From: Verpa conica
Taxonomy: Eukaryota > Ascomycota > Pezizomycetes > Pezizales > Morchellaceae
DNA: 64,000 nt
Direction: 5' to 3'
Assembly (NCBI GenBank): GCA_033030425.1
Contig: JAUFSD010000008.1
Coordinates: 248,001 to 312,000 of the forward strand
The notes under the pieces are model-generated. The model ran no database searches. It saw nothing but the letters and a program-made list of their open reading frames with translations, and had not been told where the DNA came from. Position numbers and translations under genes: made by a program. Numbering within the stretch: the first letter of the stretch is position 1; each line of letters begins with the position of its first letter. Positions 14,301 to 25,427 of this stretch are shown one piece after another.

Positions 14301-14528
14301 CACGGCTTGCATCACAGTTTCTTTCTCGGCATCATAGCGAAATACGCGGCGAATTACGCCGCCTTGAGACCATATTACAGCAGACCCAGTAACCAGAAGC
14401 TCTTCGTGTGGGAGACCTGTTGAGAACCTGTAGGAGTTGGGAGGTGGAGGATCAGGGAGCAACGACTCGGTTATACAATATGGGAGGGCGGCAGGGGTAT
14501 GCAAGCCAAGAGACGATATTCTGGACAT
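8392..14528 (-). CDS. apc1: Anaphase-promoting complex subunit 1 (BimE/Apc1)
   Basis: Four exons on the minus strand (14528-11594, 11534-10996, 10940-9467, 9404-8392) give 1986 residues, normal for fungal APC1. Introns are 59, 55 and 62 nt. The start at 14528 gives MSRISSLGLHTPAALPY, which resembles the BimE N-terminus; an in-frame ATG at 14663 is an alternative. The first half is WD40/beta-propeller-like with long low-complexity Ser/Gly inserts. The third exon holds Leu/Gly-rich proteasome-cyclosome repeats. The last exon carries the conserved RATARNCQDLV, GNLAVASLLCAFYPLFP and QAFRHMWVLAAEARCLVARD motifs near the C-terminus. APC1 is the scaffold of the APC/C ubiquitin ligase that degrades securin and mitotic cyclins in the nucleus. 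The gene looks intact. Confidence 0.93.
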
Positions 14529-16738
14529 TGTAGTGAATACTGTGTAGGCTCTGGATGCTTTCTGGGGGCGATTGAAGCACCAGGCGAGGGGAGCGTGGGG
14601 ACGTCTTGGTGGGGAGACGCGTGATGCCGAAACATTCAATGTTTGCCTTGGCACTTGTTTCATGTAGACAACCCTAGCCCTGGCTGAATCATACTCGGTC
14701 ACTCGATGAAAATATTCGCTTCCTTCATTACTTCATTAAGTACACATATTATAGTATCTATTGGAAGCAGTTTAGTATGGCTCTCAAGTTAAGGACTACT
14801 TAATCTACCCCTGAGTATATCGAAGTCATCGGTGAGATTTGATATCTACAAGTAACCAAAGTATAACACAAACCACTGAATGTTAGAGATTAAAGCACTT
14901 GGAAAGAATCCCTTTGACCCTGATATTCTTTGGATCTACATGGTAGACGCCTATGATAACGATAATATTATAATTCTATAGAATACTGCTCTAACGGACA
15001 TGGAAGGATGGTAGTTCCATGTAGCTCCATAGGTCAACGCTCCCGTACCCGGGATAGCCTACTTGTAGCAGTGCTGTAGCTGTAAAGGATTTACGCTTTA
15101 GAACTTCTTCTAAAAGGAAATACGGCGCCCTGAAGACAGCACCTACAACTAAGCTACAACTACGATCTCAGGCTGAGCGGGAAGCTATTCAATTACATAC
15201 CATATATTATTAGCGAAATATATACAAGTTGAGACGTACTCTATACATATATATACCATAGGCAAACATTCACGTCTTTCCAGGTTCAAGTAGCCTCTTT
15301 AGTATGGCTTATCTTCAAGGCAAGCACGAACACTGACAAACTCTATAATACATATGTAGCTTGTTTTTTAAAATATTAGCCGACTTTTAGCCTACGGTTC
15401 AAGAGCTAACTTACTAAACTTACAACCAAGTATATCGCCATTCCCATCGATCTCATCAAAGGAGGCATATCTAAACGGCATAGCTGTGCATCGAGTTGAT
15501 TTTCAGTACCTTTATTCTAAAGAAATATATATCTCAGATAAAATTCATATAGTAGAGCCATAAGAATATACCGACCCTTTCTAGCGTAAGTACTAATGTC
15601 TCTGGCATTTCTAGAGGGTCTGAGAATGATGCCTACTTTTGGGGGATTATGTGGGAGGGGTTTTTTTCTAAGTTAGAAGTAAAAGTCTTTGATATCATCT
15701 GACGCTAAAAAATGCATACTGACTGGATGGAAGTGGAACACGACACCACAGCAAGTTTTCTATGTCCTAAGCGATCTAAGTCTCTAAGAGAAGAAAACTT
15801 GAATTACCAGAAACACTCACCCGCTAGAAAGGCCACCTTGAAATATAGACTCCCTGCGCGTATAGAATCTATAATCTGTTGCCCCTTATTATTTACATTT
15901 GGCGTAGATATAGTCATATTAACTGTATTTATAGGAATGGTTCCACATTCAGGTCTCACAGCAAGAAATGAGATTCTACTGCAGCTACAATTAGAGCACT
16001 AGCTACATGAGAGTATCCTTAGAGCAGTATCATATAGGGCACTCACTATGATAACTTATGTAAGTTCATTATTGCTAAGTATACTCACACAAACTAACGT
16101 CAGATGCCAGACGTCCCCCCCGTCCATGGTTCGTGTCTGTATTATACAGCTAATAGAACCGTAATCCTTTCACCCCCGAGTGACAAATATTTCCGGCAAT
16201 GCAAGTACTCTTAGTAGTAGAGACATCATTGCGAAACTTCAGAAACATCCATCTAGCCCTGGTCCGCAGAATATCTCAGGTAAGTTCATATAACTGTTTT
16301 TAGGGTTAAACTAGAGATTACTAATGAGGTAGTTATTCGTAGGCTTTATTTTTGCCATCTTCGTGATAGGGCGGGCAGTATTTACTTTTATGGAGGATTT
16401 CAGTTGTAATAAACTTAGAGTTTATTACTGACTTTGAGGTGAAACAACTCCAGTGGTTTGGCAAAGTACACGGCGGATACAGCACGATTGGTTCATCAAA
16501 AATACTAACAACTATAGCTCTTTAATGGTAGTAAGTAGATAAAGTTATAGTGCAGTACCCTCACTTTTCACTGAACATACATTTCTTAGGGCTGCATTAC
16601 AAAGACATCGTTCATCGATGAGGGTGTGTTCCTCATCGCCAAACGCGCCAAGCCAAGGTGATGATCATTGCTGCCATCGCGTCAACCTCAATATCAACCT
16701 CACCCTCAACGTGCCCCATCGACACCACAACAGCCATC
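14529..16738. other. Divergent intergenic spacer, AT-rich
   Basis: About 2.2 kb separates the start codons of APC1 (minus) and Nup37 (plus). One frame of 96 codons at 15712-16002 encodes nothing recognisable and lacks support. The two gene promoters should lie at the edges; the middle looks like decayed DNA. Confidence 0.5.
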
Positions 16739-18793
16739 ATGGCCCCACAAGCTCCTCGTCTCTCGTCCAGAGAAATAGCATCCTCAGCTTTCTCGCAGCT
16801 CACCTACGATCTCCCACACTCGCATATCTACACCTCGCAGTTTTATCCTCGTTCTCTACATTCCCGCCCTACAACACTCTCAGAGGTCTTGGTGTGCGGT
16901 CACGAGTCAGGTATCACAATATTATGGCGTACTGAAGGGGTCTCGAAAAAGGCGCGCAAGGACGCGTCTTCGGGGAAATTAAAAGGCGTGGCTCGCGACG
17001 GTGAAGATGACGTGATGGTACTTGACGGACCATCGTCGGAGAAAGACGCGACAAACGGTAACACAGAAGGAGAATGGGTTGATGTAGTAGACGAAGAGAA
17101 GTTTGCGTGTTCATACACAATCCATCTTGGGACACCAGTTCACCATATCTCATTTCCTCCGGCTTCTCTTCTCCCTTCAAATTTGGACACTTCAGTACGG
17201 CATCTGGATGAAGAGGAGGAGGATCCGCTAAAGTCACTCCCGAACGACCTCCTTCAGAAGAACTTCCTGATAGCAGCCACATGTGCTGATCGGTCGGTTC
17301 GTCTGGTGACACTTCCACGGGCTCCTCCATCAAATCAGTCCACGAGGAAGCGAGAACATGTCGTGGTCCTTGGTGCTGGTGTCCATGGACACAAAGAGAT
17401 CGCAAGCGCAGTCTCCGTCACTATTGTTCCGTCTGCCAATAGCACTTACTCACCCGATCACTCAGAAGGGGCATCTCGAAGCGGTTCCCCGGATTTCAAC
17501 GACCCCTATAGTCCTCCCCGCTTTGAAAGCTTTGGTGGCTGGGATATCATGATTTCCTCTACATCTACGGACACAACAGGGGTCATCCTCCTCTGGCGTA
17601 TATCACTCCACCCGCCAGCACGCAACTCCTCTCTCCCAGTCACCTTCAAGGCCCCCAGCAGACCAATCACTGTGTTCCTCCATTCTCCGGCGACATCTCT
17701 CTCATTCAACACTTCTCCAACTTCAATCTCCCGCCGTCATCACCTGCTCGTCGCAGACCGTAATGGTGCTGTAAGAATACTTGAGACACACTCAAGGTCC
17801 TGGATCAGCAGCTTCTATACCTCCTTCTCTCGTAATACCGACCGCCGGAAAAAGGTCCTCGGTGCCGAATGGGTCACTGGGGGCCGTGGGATTATTGTCC
17901 TCTGCGAAGACGGCGAATGGGGTATTTGGGATCTCGAAGGCGTCCTCTCAAAGCGAGAGGAAGCTTCAGTAACTGGCTTCCTTGTTGGCGGCGTGGTGGG
18001 TGAAACATGGTTCAAAAATCGTAAATCCCATTCCTCAAACAACTTCGATGATACTGCCAGCGACTTCAGCGGCCGCAGCCCATCCTCCCGTGCAATGAGC
18101 ACAGTATCTGGTGTAACTAGCACTACTGCTCGTCGGCGCCGCGGAAGTACTGGGAGAGATATGACTGGTGCCCCCGGGCTTCTCTCTGTTACTGCGATTC
18201 CAGGCAGCAGCTTCTTCTCCAGTACTGCGACATTACAGAAGGGGAAATCTGCAACAATGGGTGGACTACAAATTAACGACGAGATAATCACGTTTGTATT
18301 TGCCGGCTCAGTCATGGTAATTCCATCTTTAAAACGATTCTGGAAAGTCGAGGAAGCAAAGATGTTGAAACGCTCCTACAAATCCAATTCCTCGCTCGGC
18401 TCAGGCCTGTGGAACGGGGAGGACGGTAAAGTTGAGAAAGAATTTGTTGTACTCGAGGGCTGGAGTACCAGCGGTGCAACCGTGACAGGTGTTGATATAG
18501 TTCCACCTGGTCGTCGAACGGATGGTAAATGGGATGGCGACCACGGGGCTAACGAGAACACCGTTGATGGGAACGTCGCGAGGATACTTCTTGGCACGAG
18601 TTGCAGAGTTGTTGTCATGGACGTTAAGGAACCTGGAGTTGCTGTAAGGAATGCACAGGCTGCTGCTGCTGCGGGGGCAAGTGTGACAAATGCAGTGGGA
18701 CCAAGGGAGAGAAAGAAGAGTAGTCTTGGGCCGAGGAATGTAGAAGGGAGCTCGAAGGGGAAGAGAAAGGTCGGGTTCTTGCAAGATTCGTAA
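16739..18793 (+). CDS. nup37: WD40-type nucleoporin Nup37 (fungal form)
   Basis: A single exon encodes 684 residues from the ATG at 16739 (MAPQAPRLSSREIASSAFSQ). An in-frame ATG at 16658 would add 27 Ser/Thr-rich residues that look like translated leader. The protein is a degenerate beta-propeller with blades such as EVLVCGHESGITILWR, WDIMISSTSTDTTGVILLWR and GIIVLCEDGEWGIWDLEGV, separated by acidic and Ser-rich inserts. The long inserts and the GEWGIWDLE blade fit my recollection of fungal Nup37, a peripheral member of the Nup84/Y complex of the nuclear pore that binds Nup120. The C-terminal 50 residues are basic and Ala-rich. A generic WD40 scaffold remains possible. Confidence 0.72.
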   Translation: MAPQAPRLSSREIASSAFSQLTYDLPHSHIYTSQFYPRSLHSRPTTLSEVLVCGHESGITILWRTEGVSKKARKDASSGKLKGVARDGEDDVMVLDGPSSEKDATNGNTEGEWVDVVDEEKFACSYTIHLGTPVHHISFPPASLLPSNLDTSVRHLDEEEEDPLKSLPNDLLQKNFLIAATCADRSVRLVTLPRAPPSNQSTRKREHVVVLGAGVHGHKEIASAVSVTIVPSANSTYSPDHSEGASRSGSPDFNDPYSPPRFESFGGWDIMISSTSTDTTGVILLWRISLHPPARNSSLPVTFKAPSRPITVFLHSPATSLSFNTSPTSISRRHHLLVADRNGAVRILETHSRSWISSFYTSFSRNTDRRKKVLGAEWVTGGRGIIVLCEDGEWGIWDLEGVLSKREEASVTGFLVGGVVGETWFKNRKSHSSNNFDDTASDFSGRSPSSRAMSTVSGVTSTTARRRRGSTGRDMTGAPGLLSVTAIPGSSFFSSTATLQKGKSATMGGLQINDEIITFVFAGSVMVIPSLKRFWKVEEAKMLKRSYKSNSSLGSGLWNGEDGKVEKEFVVLEGWSTSGATVTGVDIVPPGRRTDGKWDGDHGANENTVDGNVARILLGTSCRVVVMDVKEPGVAVRNAQAAAAAGASVTNAVGPRERKKSSLGPRNVEGSSKGKRKVGFLQDS

Positions 18794-19654
18794 TGTATTT
18801 CTATTTCTATTTTCTTTTATATTTATGGTTTGCAGATTGTGATATTTCCTAAAAATAAAGACGGGTAGGTGGAGTGGTATAGTAAATAGGTAATATTTTT
18901 TTCCTTTCTTATTTCTTTGATATCAGATAAAGCTGTGTTTCTTTTTCTGTTATGGGAGTTGGTTGTATGCTAGGTACTGTGATGCGGTAATATTATGAAG
19001 AGCTCGTGGGATTGAGTGATTTATATTGGAAATTGTTTTGTGTGCGTGGGGAGAATGAATTATTCGATATTTTTCCTCTTGTGTAGTTCAAGGACCGCCA
19101 ATGTACTGTTTTGTACGCTTCTTTGGGATATTACATACCGATGTAACTGGTGGTATCTCAGATACCCAATCGTGATCAATATTACCGCTGTACATCTCAT
19201 CACGTAATAAGTATAAAGTATTAAAACTTAATTTTTCAAAAGTCTTAACCTATGTTTTGAAGGCTTTACTGTTTTCTAGATCTTTATGTCCGGTTTTATT
19301 TCTACATAGCTGCATATCTAGGCACATACAGCTAACCATAAGGCTCAATACATTCAAACGTTTTTAGATGGACTAGAAATGTTCCGGCACAAGCAGGGAT
19401 AACTTGTAGAAACTTACGCTGGGGCAGATTGAAGCCACAGAAACTGAAGGTACTAACAGTAGAAAAGATACATACTAGAGCTGATATAGTATAGAACTGC
19501 TTCTCCTACGCTAAGACAGAGCCTCATGCAGGTTAATCCCTACTGCAGCGGGACGAGTTTTCTCAGATAATACTGTACTACTTTTTCCAATGGCAGGGGT
19601 TCAGAGCGTTTGGACGCTTTAACCACTAGAAGGGCGGCGGCAGGGGTAATCTTT
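18794..19654. other. AT-rich intergenic stretch downstream of Nup37
   Basis: The first 150 bases probably hold the Nup37 3' end (T-rich, with AAATAAA-like hexamer at 18853-18859). Beyond that I see no gene; a 63-codon frame at 19016-19207 has no support. Confidence 0.45.
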
Positions 19655-19668
19655 ACAGGGGTTTACTT

Positions 19669-22600
19669 GATGATTATGATGATGATTATTCATAAATACA
19701 TGAAGCCCTAGAGCTAAGGTATTCGCACTGCGCACTACAAAATATATAAAAACAAAACAAAACAAAAACCGCCTCAATTCCTCTACTCCGCTACCTCGCT
19801 TACTACACTCTCTTTTTCTTCCCACAAATCTCCCCAGCCCCACTCTTCTTCTCTGTCCTCCCCTTCTCTCCCTACATCTGCCTCTCTAGCTCCCCTCACC
19901 TTCCTCACCCTGCTTCTCTTCCTCTTAAACTCTCTCCACACCAAGGCTCCCCAGGTCCAATGCCTTGGATCTTCTGGATAAAGAATGTTGTCGAGCGTCA
20001 GGTCTTGGTCTGTTCCGAGTTCCCTTTGAATAATTCCTCTTCTAACTGCTGTGAACGGGCACTCTAATAGGGCGTGTTTGACAGTCTCTTTAGGGGCTCC
20101 GCACTCGCACTTCTCGGATTCTGCTTTGCCGATTCTGTACAGGTACTCCGCACAGTCAATGTGTCCCGTGCGCAGTCGTGTGGTAATGGTTCTCGCTGTG
20201 CGCTCATCGCTGGGAAATCTGGCTTTATGTCTGCTCGCGGGTGAGTTGGTGTACTGTCTCCCAACTCCTTGTCGCCCCAGGTTCCTGGCCTCTTGGTAAC
20301 TGCTCTCCCAGTCGCGCACTACCTTCTGCCTGGAGCTAGCTTCCAGGAAGGCAAAGGATGTAAAGGCGTGTCGACTAACGGAGTCCAAGGTTGCTTCTTT
20401 TGCCAGTCTGTCTGCTATGGTGTTCCCTTGGATCCCAACGTGGGCTTTGACCCACTCCAGTTTAACAGCGATTCCTTCCGCCTTGGCCGAGTCGCACTCC
20501 CACCTGATCTGTTCGGCTAGCATCTCTCCCTTAGTTGCTTCTCTGATTGTTGTCCTCAGGATTGCGTATTTGCTGTCGGACCTAACCGTAACCAGATTCC
20601 TCCCGCTCTTCCTTGCCGACTCCACTCCGAGCTTCACTGCTTCCTTAATCCCTACCATCTCCGCGTCCCCTATCTCCATTTCCTTTCCCAAATTCACCTT
20701 CTTCTCCCTAATACTCCTCCCCTCCAAATCAATCCTAACCACTGCTGCTCCCACTCCATTTTCTCCCTTGCTTGCATCACTATATACAATTACTTCATGT
20801 TTTGCTTCTACTCGTTCCGCCTGTCTTTTCCTTTCCTCATCACAATCTTTTCTAACTACAATTTCAATTTCTTGCCTGATCTTTCTTTCCCAATTTGGTT
20901 CGTCCCTAAAAATTCTCTTCCATTTCTCAATTTTGTTCTTTTTCACTCCCAGCTCCTCAACTAGGCACTGGGTCTCCTTCCACACTCCCGTTCTTCTGTT
21001 TTCTTTCTTTCCCTGTCTCCCCCAGCTACTATCCTGATCCTCTTTCCTGTTCTTCCTCTTCAACCTTTCTTCGGCTTCTCTGCGGCGTGTGTCTCTTGGT
21101 GAGGTTTGGAGTGCTTTGATTGCTCCCATTCGTCTTCTGTGATTGAGTCTGTGTTCGGCTGGGATAAGGTCGTTCTCTATCTGCACTGCTCTGGACGGGG
21201 CACTGCTGTAATGGCCTCCTATTTTCCGCATGGCCCTAGTAGCTTCCTGATTAAGCTTGCTGGCAAAGCCTGCTTGCCCCTTCCACCACACTCTGCTGGC
21301 GTACTCCATGACCTGTCTGGCACATGAAATATACATATTTCTAAGGTCTCCTATCCCGACTCCTCCCCTCACTAGTCCTAAAACGTTCCACGCCGCTTTC
21401 TTTCCTTTCGCGATTTTTATCTCAAGATGCTCTTGAAAGTTCAACCCCCTGTCAATCCACACTCCAAGCCATCTCATAGTTTTTCGCTCCTCAATCTCTA
21501 TTCCTTCTTCAAGCTCCAACTCTCCTTCGCTCCCTATTTCTTCTCTGCACCACAACCTAATCCATTCTGTTTTCCCCTGGTCAAACACTAGTCCTTTGTC
21601 TCTTCCCCACTCTGCCGCCTTTTTTGCAAGATCGGTGACTATTTGAAGGGTTCTGTTCCAGCTAGTGCCTGCTACTGCAAACGTGAGGTCGTCAATAAAG
21701 GTGGGGGTAATGGTGTCGTCCGGATAATGTGTTTCGATATAGTCTTCTAGATAGTCCAGTAGGGCCGCCATGTGTAAATTAAACAGCGTGGGTGAAACTG
21801 GGCTGCCTTGAGGAATGCCTGTGTGTGTAACCCTCCACTCGCCTGCTTGGTCATCAAGTTTTATTCTGATTTCCCTTTGACTCATAAAACTTTCTGTCCA
21901 CTCTACCAGGCTCTCGGGGGTGTCTTGTTCTCGAAGTCTGTTGCCCAAAATCCTGGCCGGGGTATTCGGGAAAGCTTGGGCTACGTCTGTGGCTACTAGC
22001 ACTACTTTTTTCCCTTCCTGCTTCTTAACTTCGCACCACGCCAGCGTGGTAAGCACACAGTCTTCAGCAGACCTGCCTGTCCTGCCTCCCCACTGGTGCT
22101 TATTATATGCTCCCTTCTCTCCTATTTGGCTCAGGGCTTCCATTGCCAGTCTTTCAACACCCTTCCCCAATACACTTAGAAGAGAAATTGGTCTGTACGC
22201 TTTGGTGACTGTATAGTCTCCCTTGTCCGGTTTGGGAATAACGGCTACATCTGCTCTTTTCCAGCACTGGGGGTGTTTGCCTTCGCTTAGGGCTGTATTG
22301 GCGAGAAGTTCCACTTTTTCTCCCAGGATCGGCCAGCACTCCTTCCACACTTTGCTGTTAATGCCGTCCGGTCCTGGGGCTCTGTTTGGGGACTGGGCGC
22401 ACACAGCTCTTCTCACGTCCTTGCTGCTTGCTTCGCTTAGTTTTGCTGTACTTGCTATGTTTTTAGGAAGGTTATACTCTCGTCCTTTGGGAAACAGGGA
22501 CTCATAAAAGGCGCCTTCTTTATCTTCGAAGGTGACACACACTTTCCCCGTTATTGTTACAATATTTGGGGTGTGAACCGTCTTCCTTTTGTTAACACAC

Positions 22601-23832
22601 TTCCACACTTTCCACATGTCTTTGCCTTTGGATTCGTTTATGAACTTGCTCCAGGCTTCTTTCTTCTTTCTCCTTACGAGCCTAAAGTACTCATTCCTTT
22701 CTTTTTTCCACTTCTCGCACCTTCTGGCCCACTCTCTCCCGGTCTCACTCCTAACTTCAACTCTCTTTCGCCACCTGTCCTTCCTCGCCACTTCTTTCCT
22801 CTTCTCCTTCACCTGCTCGTCGAACCATGCCTTTGACCTCCAGACTGTTTGCTTAGGCTTGGTGTGCTCCTTCAGTGTTTCACTGACCCACTGTTCTAAC
22901 AGAATTGCCATGCTGTCCACATCTCTGGCTTCTGCGACTGTGTCCCACTGTTCCTTGTACTGACTGGCGCACTCCTGAATGGACTCTCTGAACTTGTCCC
23001 AGTTTACCTTGCTTATGTCAATCTGATGTCTCAGGGGGTCCGGTATCCTTTTTGCCTCAAGGTAGATGCATACCCCAATAGCCGCATGGTCGGAACCCGC
23101 GCCACTACTGGTCAGCACCTCCCAGTTGCACACCGGATACACTGCTTCACTGGCCCACGACAGGTCTAAAACTGACTCTCTCACTTCGCCTTTCACCACC
23201 CTTTTCCACGTAAACTGATTCCGAATATTGAGCAGCGTTATTTTTTCCGCTGTCATTCTGTGGAGCAATCTCCTTCCTTCCCTATTCTCCTTACAACCCA
23301 CGTCCCACTCCTTCGATTTCGCGTTAAAATCTCCTAGGATAACCAGGTTCTTGGCTCTGAACACTTCCTTAGGGATTCTCCTTGCGCACCACTGGCTTCC
23401 TTCCTTGCGTGCCTGGTTGTACACATTCACTACCCTGAGTGTGCCTTTATTCGTTTGTATGTCAAGGATGCTGGCGTCGCTATCTTTCCAGATGTCGGTT
23501 CTGATGCTATAGCTCAGTTTGCTGGCTTTGTTAATGAGCCACGCTACTCTGGGTTTGTATTCGGTCGTCTGATACTCGCTGTGCCACCCTGGATGGCTAT
23601 TCGTAACTGCTTGACTTAAGGAAAAACTCTTCTCTTCATCCCACCTAACATCTCCCCCAGTGCCTCTGCCTCCTATCCACGGTTCCTGAACTGCTACAAT
23701 GTCATACTCTCCTTGGTCTGAGATTCCACTAAACACATTTGTCGACCCGCAAATGTTGTGTTGAAGAATTCTGAGTTGTTCTAACATTTATTCAACAGTA
23801 TGGGGGTGGGGGTGTTGCTGATGGTAGACGCA
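19669..23832 (-). mobile_element. Non-LTR (LINE) retrotransposon, APE/RT/RNase H type, with TSD
   Basis: A 4164-bp element on the minus strand. Its 3' end is a CAT/ATC-rich tail at 19669-19692 instead of poly(A). It is flanked by ACAGGGGTTTACTT (19655-19668) and ACAAGGGTTTACTT (23833-23846), a 14-bp target-site duplication with one mismatch. Only 45 nt lie between the 5' boundary and the ORF2 start, and there is no ORF1 (gag-like). So this is either a 5'-truncated copy that happens to keep all of ORF2 or a single-ORF lineage. Domain order and RNase H suggest a Tad1-like or I-like clade. No RIP-type stop codons are seen. Confidence 0.9.
19783..23787 (-). CDS. LINE ORF2: APE endonuclease, reverse transcriptase, RNase H
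   Basis: One uninterrupted frame of 1334 residues. The N-terminus (LRILQHNICGSTN, then VAVQEPW, GDFNAKS near residue 154 and GSDHAA near 232) is an APE-type endonuclease. The central reverse transcriptase shows NRAPGPDGI, ATDVAQAF, GIPQGSPVSPTLFN (about 660) and the catalytic FIDD box (about 698), where many relatives have Y/F-A-D-D. RNase H follows near residue 1000 with YSDASKG, AEMVGIKEA, VRSDSKYA and GNTIADRLAKEA, so all four D-E-D-D residues are present. A CxC...H...C knuckle (CECGAPKETVKHALLEC) is near 1227, followed by an Arg/Glu-rich tail. It would copy its own RNA by target-primed reverse transcription. All core motifs look intact, so the protein could be active. Confidence 0.92.
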   Translation of the reverse strand: MLEQLRILQHNICGSTNVFSGISDQGEYDIVAVQEPWIGGRGTGGDVRWDEEKSFSLSQAVTNSHPGWHSEYQTTEYKPRVAWLINKASKLSYSIRTDIWKDSDASILDIQTNKGTLRVVNVYNQARKEGSQWCARRIPKEVFRAKNLVILGDFNAKSKEWDVGCKENREGRRLLHRMTAEKITLLNIRNQFTWKRVVKGEVRESVLDLSWASEAVYPVCNWEVLTSSGAGSDHAAIGVCIYLEAKRIPDPLRHQIDISKVNWDKFRESIQECASQYKEQWDTVAEARDVDSMAILLEQWVSETLKEHTKPKQTVWRSKAWFDEQVKEKRKEVARKDRWRKRVEVRSETGREWARRCEKWKKERNEYFRLVRRKKKEAWSKFINESKGKDMWKVWKCVNKRKTVHTPNIVTITGKVCVTFEDKEGAFYESLFPKGREYNLPKNIASTAKLSEASSKDVRRAVCAQSPNRAPGPDGINSKVWKECWPILGEKVELLANTALSEGKHPQCWKRADVAVIPKPDKGDYTVTKAYRPISLLSVLGKGVERLAMEALSQIGEKGAYNKHQWGGRTGRSAEDCVLTTLAWCEVKKQEGKKVVLVATDVAQAFPNTPARILGNRLREQDTPESLVEWTESFMSQREIRIKLDDQAGEWRVTHTGIPQGSPVSPTLFNLHMAALLDYLEDYIETHYPDDTITPTFIDDLTFAVAGTSWNRTLQIVTDLAKKAAEWGRDKGLVFDQGKTEWIRLWCREEIGSEGELELEEGIEIEERKTMRWLGVWIDRGLNFQEHLEIKIAKGKKAAWNVLGLVRGGVGIGDLRNMYISCARQVMEYASRVWWKGQAGFASKLNQEATRAMRKIGGHYSSAPSRAVQIENDLIPAEHRLNHRRRMGAIKALQTSPRDTRRREAEERLKRKNRKEDQDSSWGRQGKKENRRTGVWKETQCLVEELGVKKNKIEKWKRIFRDEPNWERKIRQEIEIVVRKDCDEERKRQAERVEAKHEVIVYSDASKGENGVGAAVVRIDLEGRSIREKKVNLGKEMEIGDAEMVGIKEAVKLGVESARKSGRNLVTVRSDSKYAILRTTIREATKGEMLAEQIRWECDSAKAEGIAVKLEWVKAHVGIQGNTIADRLAKEATLDSVSRHAFTSFAFLEASSRQKVVRDWESSYQEARNLGRQGVGRQYTNSPASRHKARFPSDERTARTITTRLRTGHIDCAEYLYRIGKAESEKCECGAPKETVKHALLECPFTAVRRGIIQRELGTDQDLTLDNILYPEDPRHWTWGALVWREFKRKRSRVRKVRGAREADVGREGEDREEEWGWGDLWEEKESVVSEVAE

Positions 23833-23846
23833 ACAAGGGTTTACTT

Positions 23847-24250
23847 AATTGAGTAGGATGAATAGATAGTAGAGAATTGTCTAGGTCGCACTTAGTAGAA
23901 TGATTTTTACACTGAATTTTAGGCTATTACTTGGGTTTCGAGAAGCCGCCGTGTATTATCGCTGTTGGCTTTTCTGTTCATGTGTTATCACTCGATATAT
24001 CTTTGAAAGGTTCTGGGAATAACAGCAATCGCGGAGGTATCTCTCTAGTTTGGGTACTTCCAGTTACCCCAAGATGCGTTAGGTGCTGTATGCTAGAATA
24101 TAAGTGTTTTAAGGACAAGAATTCTAGCATATCCAGAAGCCTATATAACCTATAACAAGTCTTGAGAGCTCCATTGATTATACCATATTTACCGCTTAAA
24201 AAACCCTAGAAACCGTACCCCAATGTAGAAACCATAATGAGAAACAAACA
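23847..24250. other. Short intergenic stretch
   Basis: About 400 bp between the LINE duplication and the Nse2 stop codon. No supported feature; a 74-codon frame at 23931-24155 is probably chance. Confidence 0.4.
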
Positions 24251-25396
24251 TTACTCCTCTTCATCACTGATATCAAGCACTTTAGCTCTACCCTTCCCTT
24301 TCCTCCCCTTCTCACTCTTCACTGGCACAGACTGACTCTTTCTGTTTGGTGAATCCGCATCTACCATCTCCTCATCCTCATCCTCGTCCTCCTCTTCATC
24401 CTCCTCCTCCTGACGCCTCCTCTCAGCCCTCTGCGCCGCCATCTTCACCTTCCTCTCCAACACCGGATCAGGCTTCAACACAGCAAGCGTCAACTGCTTC
24501 GAGCACCCAGCAACAGGACAAGTAACACCAATCCTCCCCCCACTCCTGACATAATCGTCAATCGCACTCCTTTCAAACGAATGCGGACAAATAGTAGATG
24601 TAACCGGCTCCTCAAAGGTCCTAAGAGTCAACGGGCAATTATAAGACTGTCTTTCCTGCGCAATCTCAATATCCGAGTCCTCGTCTTCATCGTCCTCCTG
24701 CATCTGACTCCTTCTCCTGTTTCCTTCAAGATGCTTAAACCACGTACTCGCCTTTGGCATATTCGCATCACCTCTCTGCGCGCTCCAAACCATCTGTCTA
24801 AACTGCACATACTCCGCCACATTCTCATACCTATAGATACACTATCAGCCCACACCTAACTCTAGAGGGGGGGGGGGAGGGGAGGGTACCAACCTAGCTC
24901 TCATACTCAACCCTTCATAATCCCTCATCCTCGCCCTCACCCCATCCTCAAAACCCCCCCAAACACCCTCACCCACCCCGACAACCCTCGTCAAATCATG
25001 CTCCTCCTCCCCATCCTTCACCCTCCTCCGAACCTCCCTCGAACGCTCTTTAGCACCGACCACAACGCCACCCAACACATCCTTCATATCCAACACCTTT
25101 CTATTCGCGTCCACGAGAGCTCGAGCTTGCTCTTCGAGCGCATCGAGCACGTCTTGTCTCTCCTGCCATCCGGAATCTTGGTCGTCGTTCCCAACAGGCA
25201 CAAAGTCTGCTAAATCGGCGGCTACATCGCCTAGCTTCCGTAGCGTGTCGGAGAGGGTTGTTGCGAGCTTATCGAGCGGTGGAGCGCGGCCTTGGCCTTC
25301 GCTGAGTGTGGTCAGAGTGTGGAGTTGTGCTATCGTCAGTGGTGTGAATGGGGGTTCGTATGTGGGTAGAACAGTGGTGGGGCGGCGGGGTGCCAT
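24251..25396 (-). CDS. nse2: Nse2/Mms21-type SUMO E3 ligase (SP-RING)
   Basis: Two exons (25396-24894, 24830-24251) give 360 residues; the 63-nt intron contains a G11 run on the plus strand. The N-terminal half is helical, with a coiled-coil-like region that in Nse2 binds the Smc5 arm. The C-terminal half has an SP-RING (zf-MIZ) domain: NCPLTLRTFEEPVTS, then CPHSF (Cys249, His251), then CPVAGC (Cys272, Cys277) and KPDPVLERKV. These are the expected C-H-C-C zinc ligands. The tail is very acidic, then basic (KGRKGKGRAK). In the Smc5/6 complex Nse2 attaches SUMO to DNA-repair and chromosome proteins in the nucleus. The domain and the length fit Nse2 better than the larger PIAS/Siz ligases. Confidence 0.88.
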
Positions 25397-25406
25397 TTGT
25401 TGTTGT

Positions 25407-25427
25407 GAGAGAGAGAGAGAGAGAGAG
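25407..25427. repeat. (GA)n microsatellite
   Basis: About ten GA units in the 5' leader region just upstream of the Nse2 start codon (which reads as CT on the gene strand). A C-rich run follows at 25450-25465. Confidence 0.9.

Noticed and set aside
15712..16002. 96-codon frame between APC1 and Nup37
   Set aside because: No domain, no start context, and composition like the surrounding AT-rich DNA.
20051..23512. Many plus-strand frames of 60-206 codons within the LINE
   Set aside because: They are antisense shadows of the intact 1334-codon ORF2.
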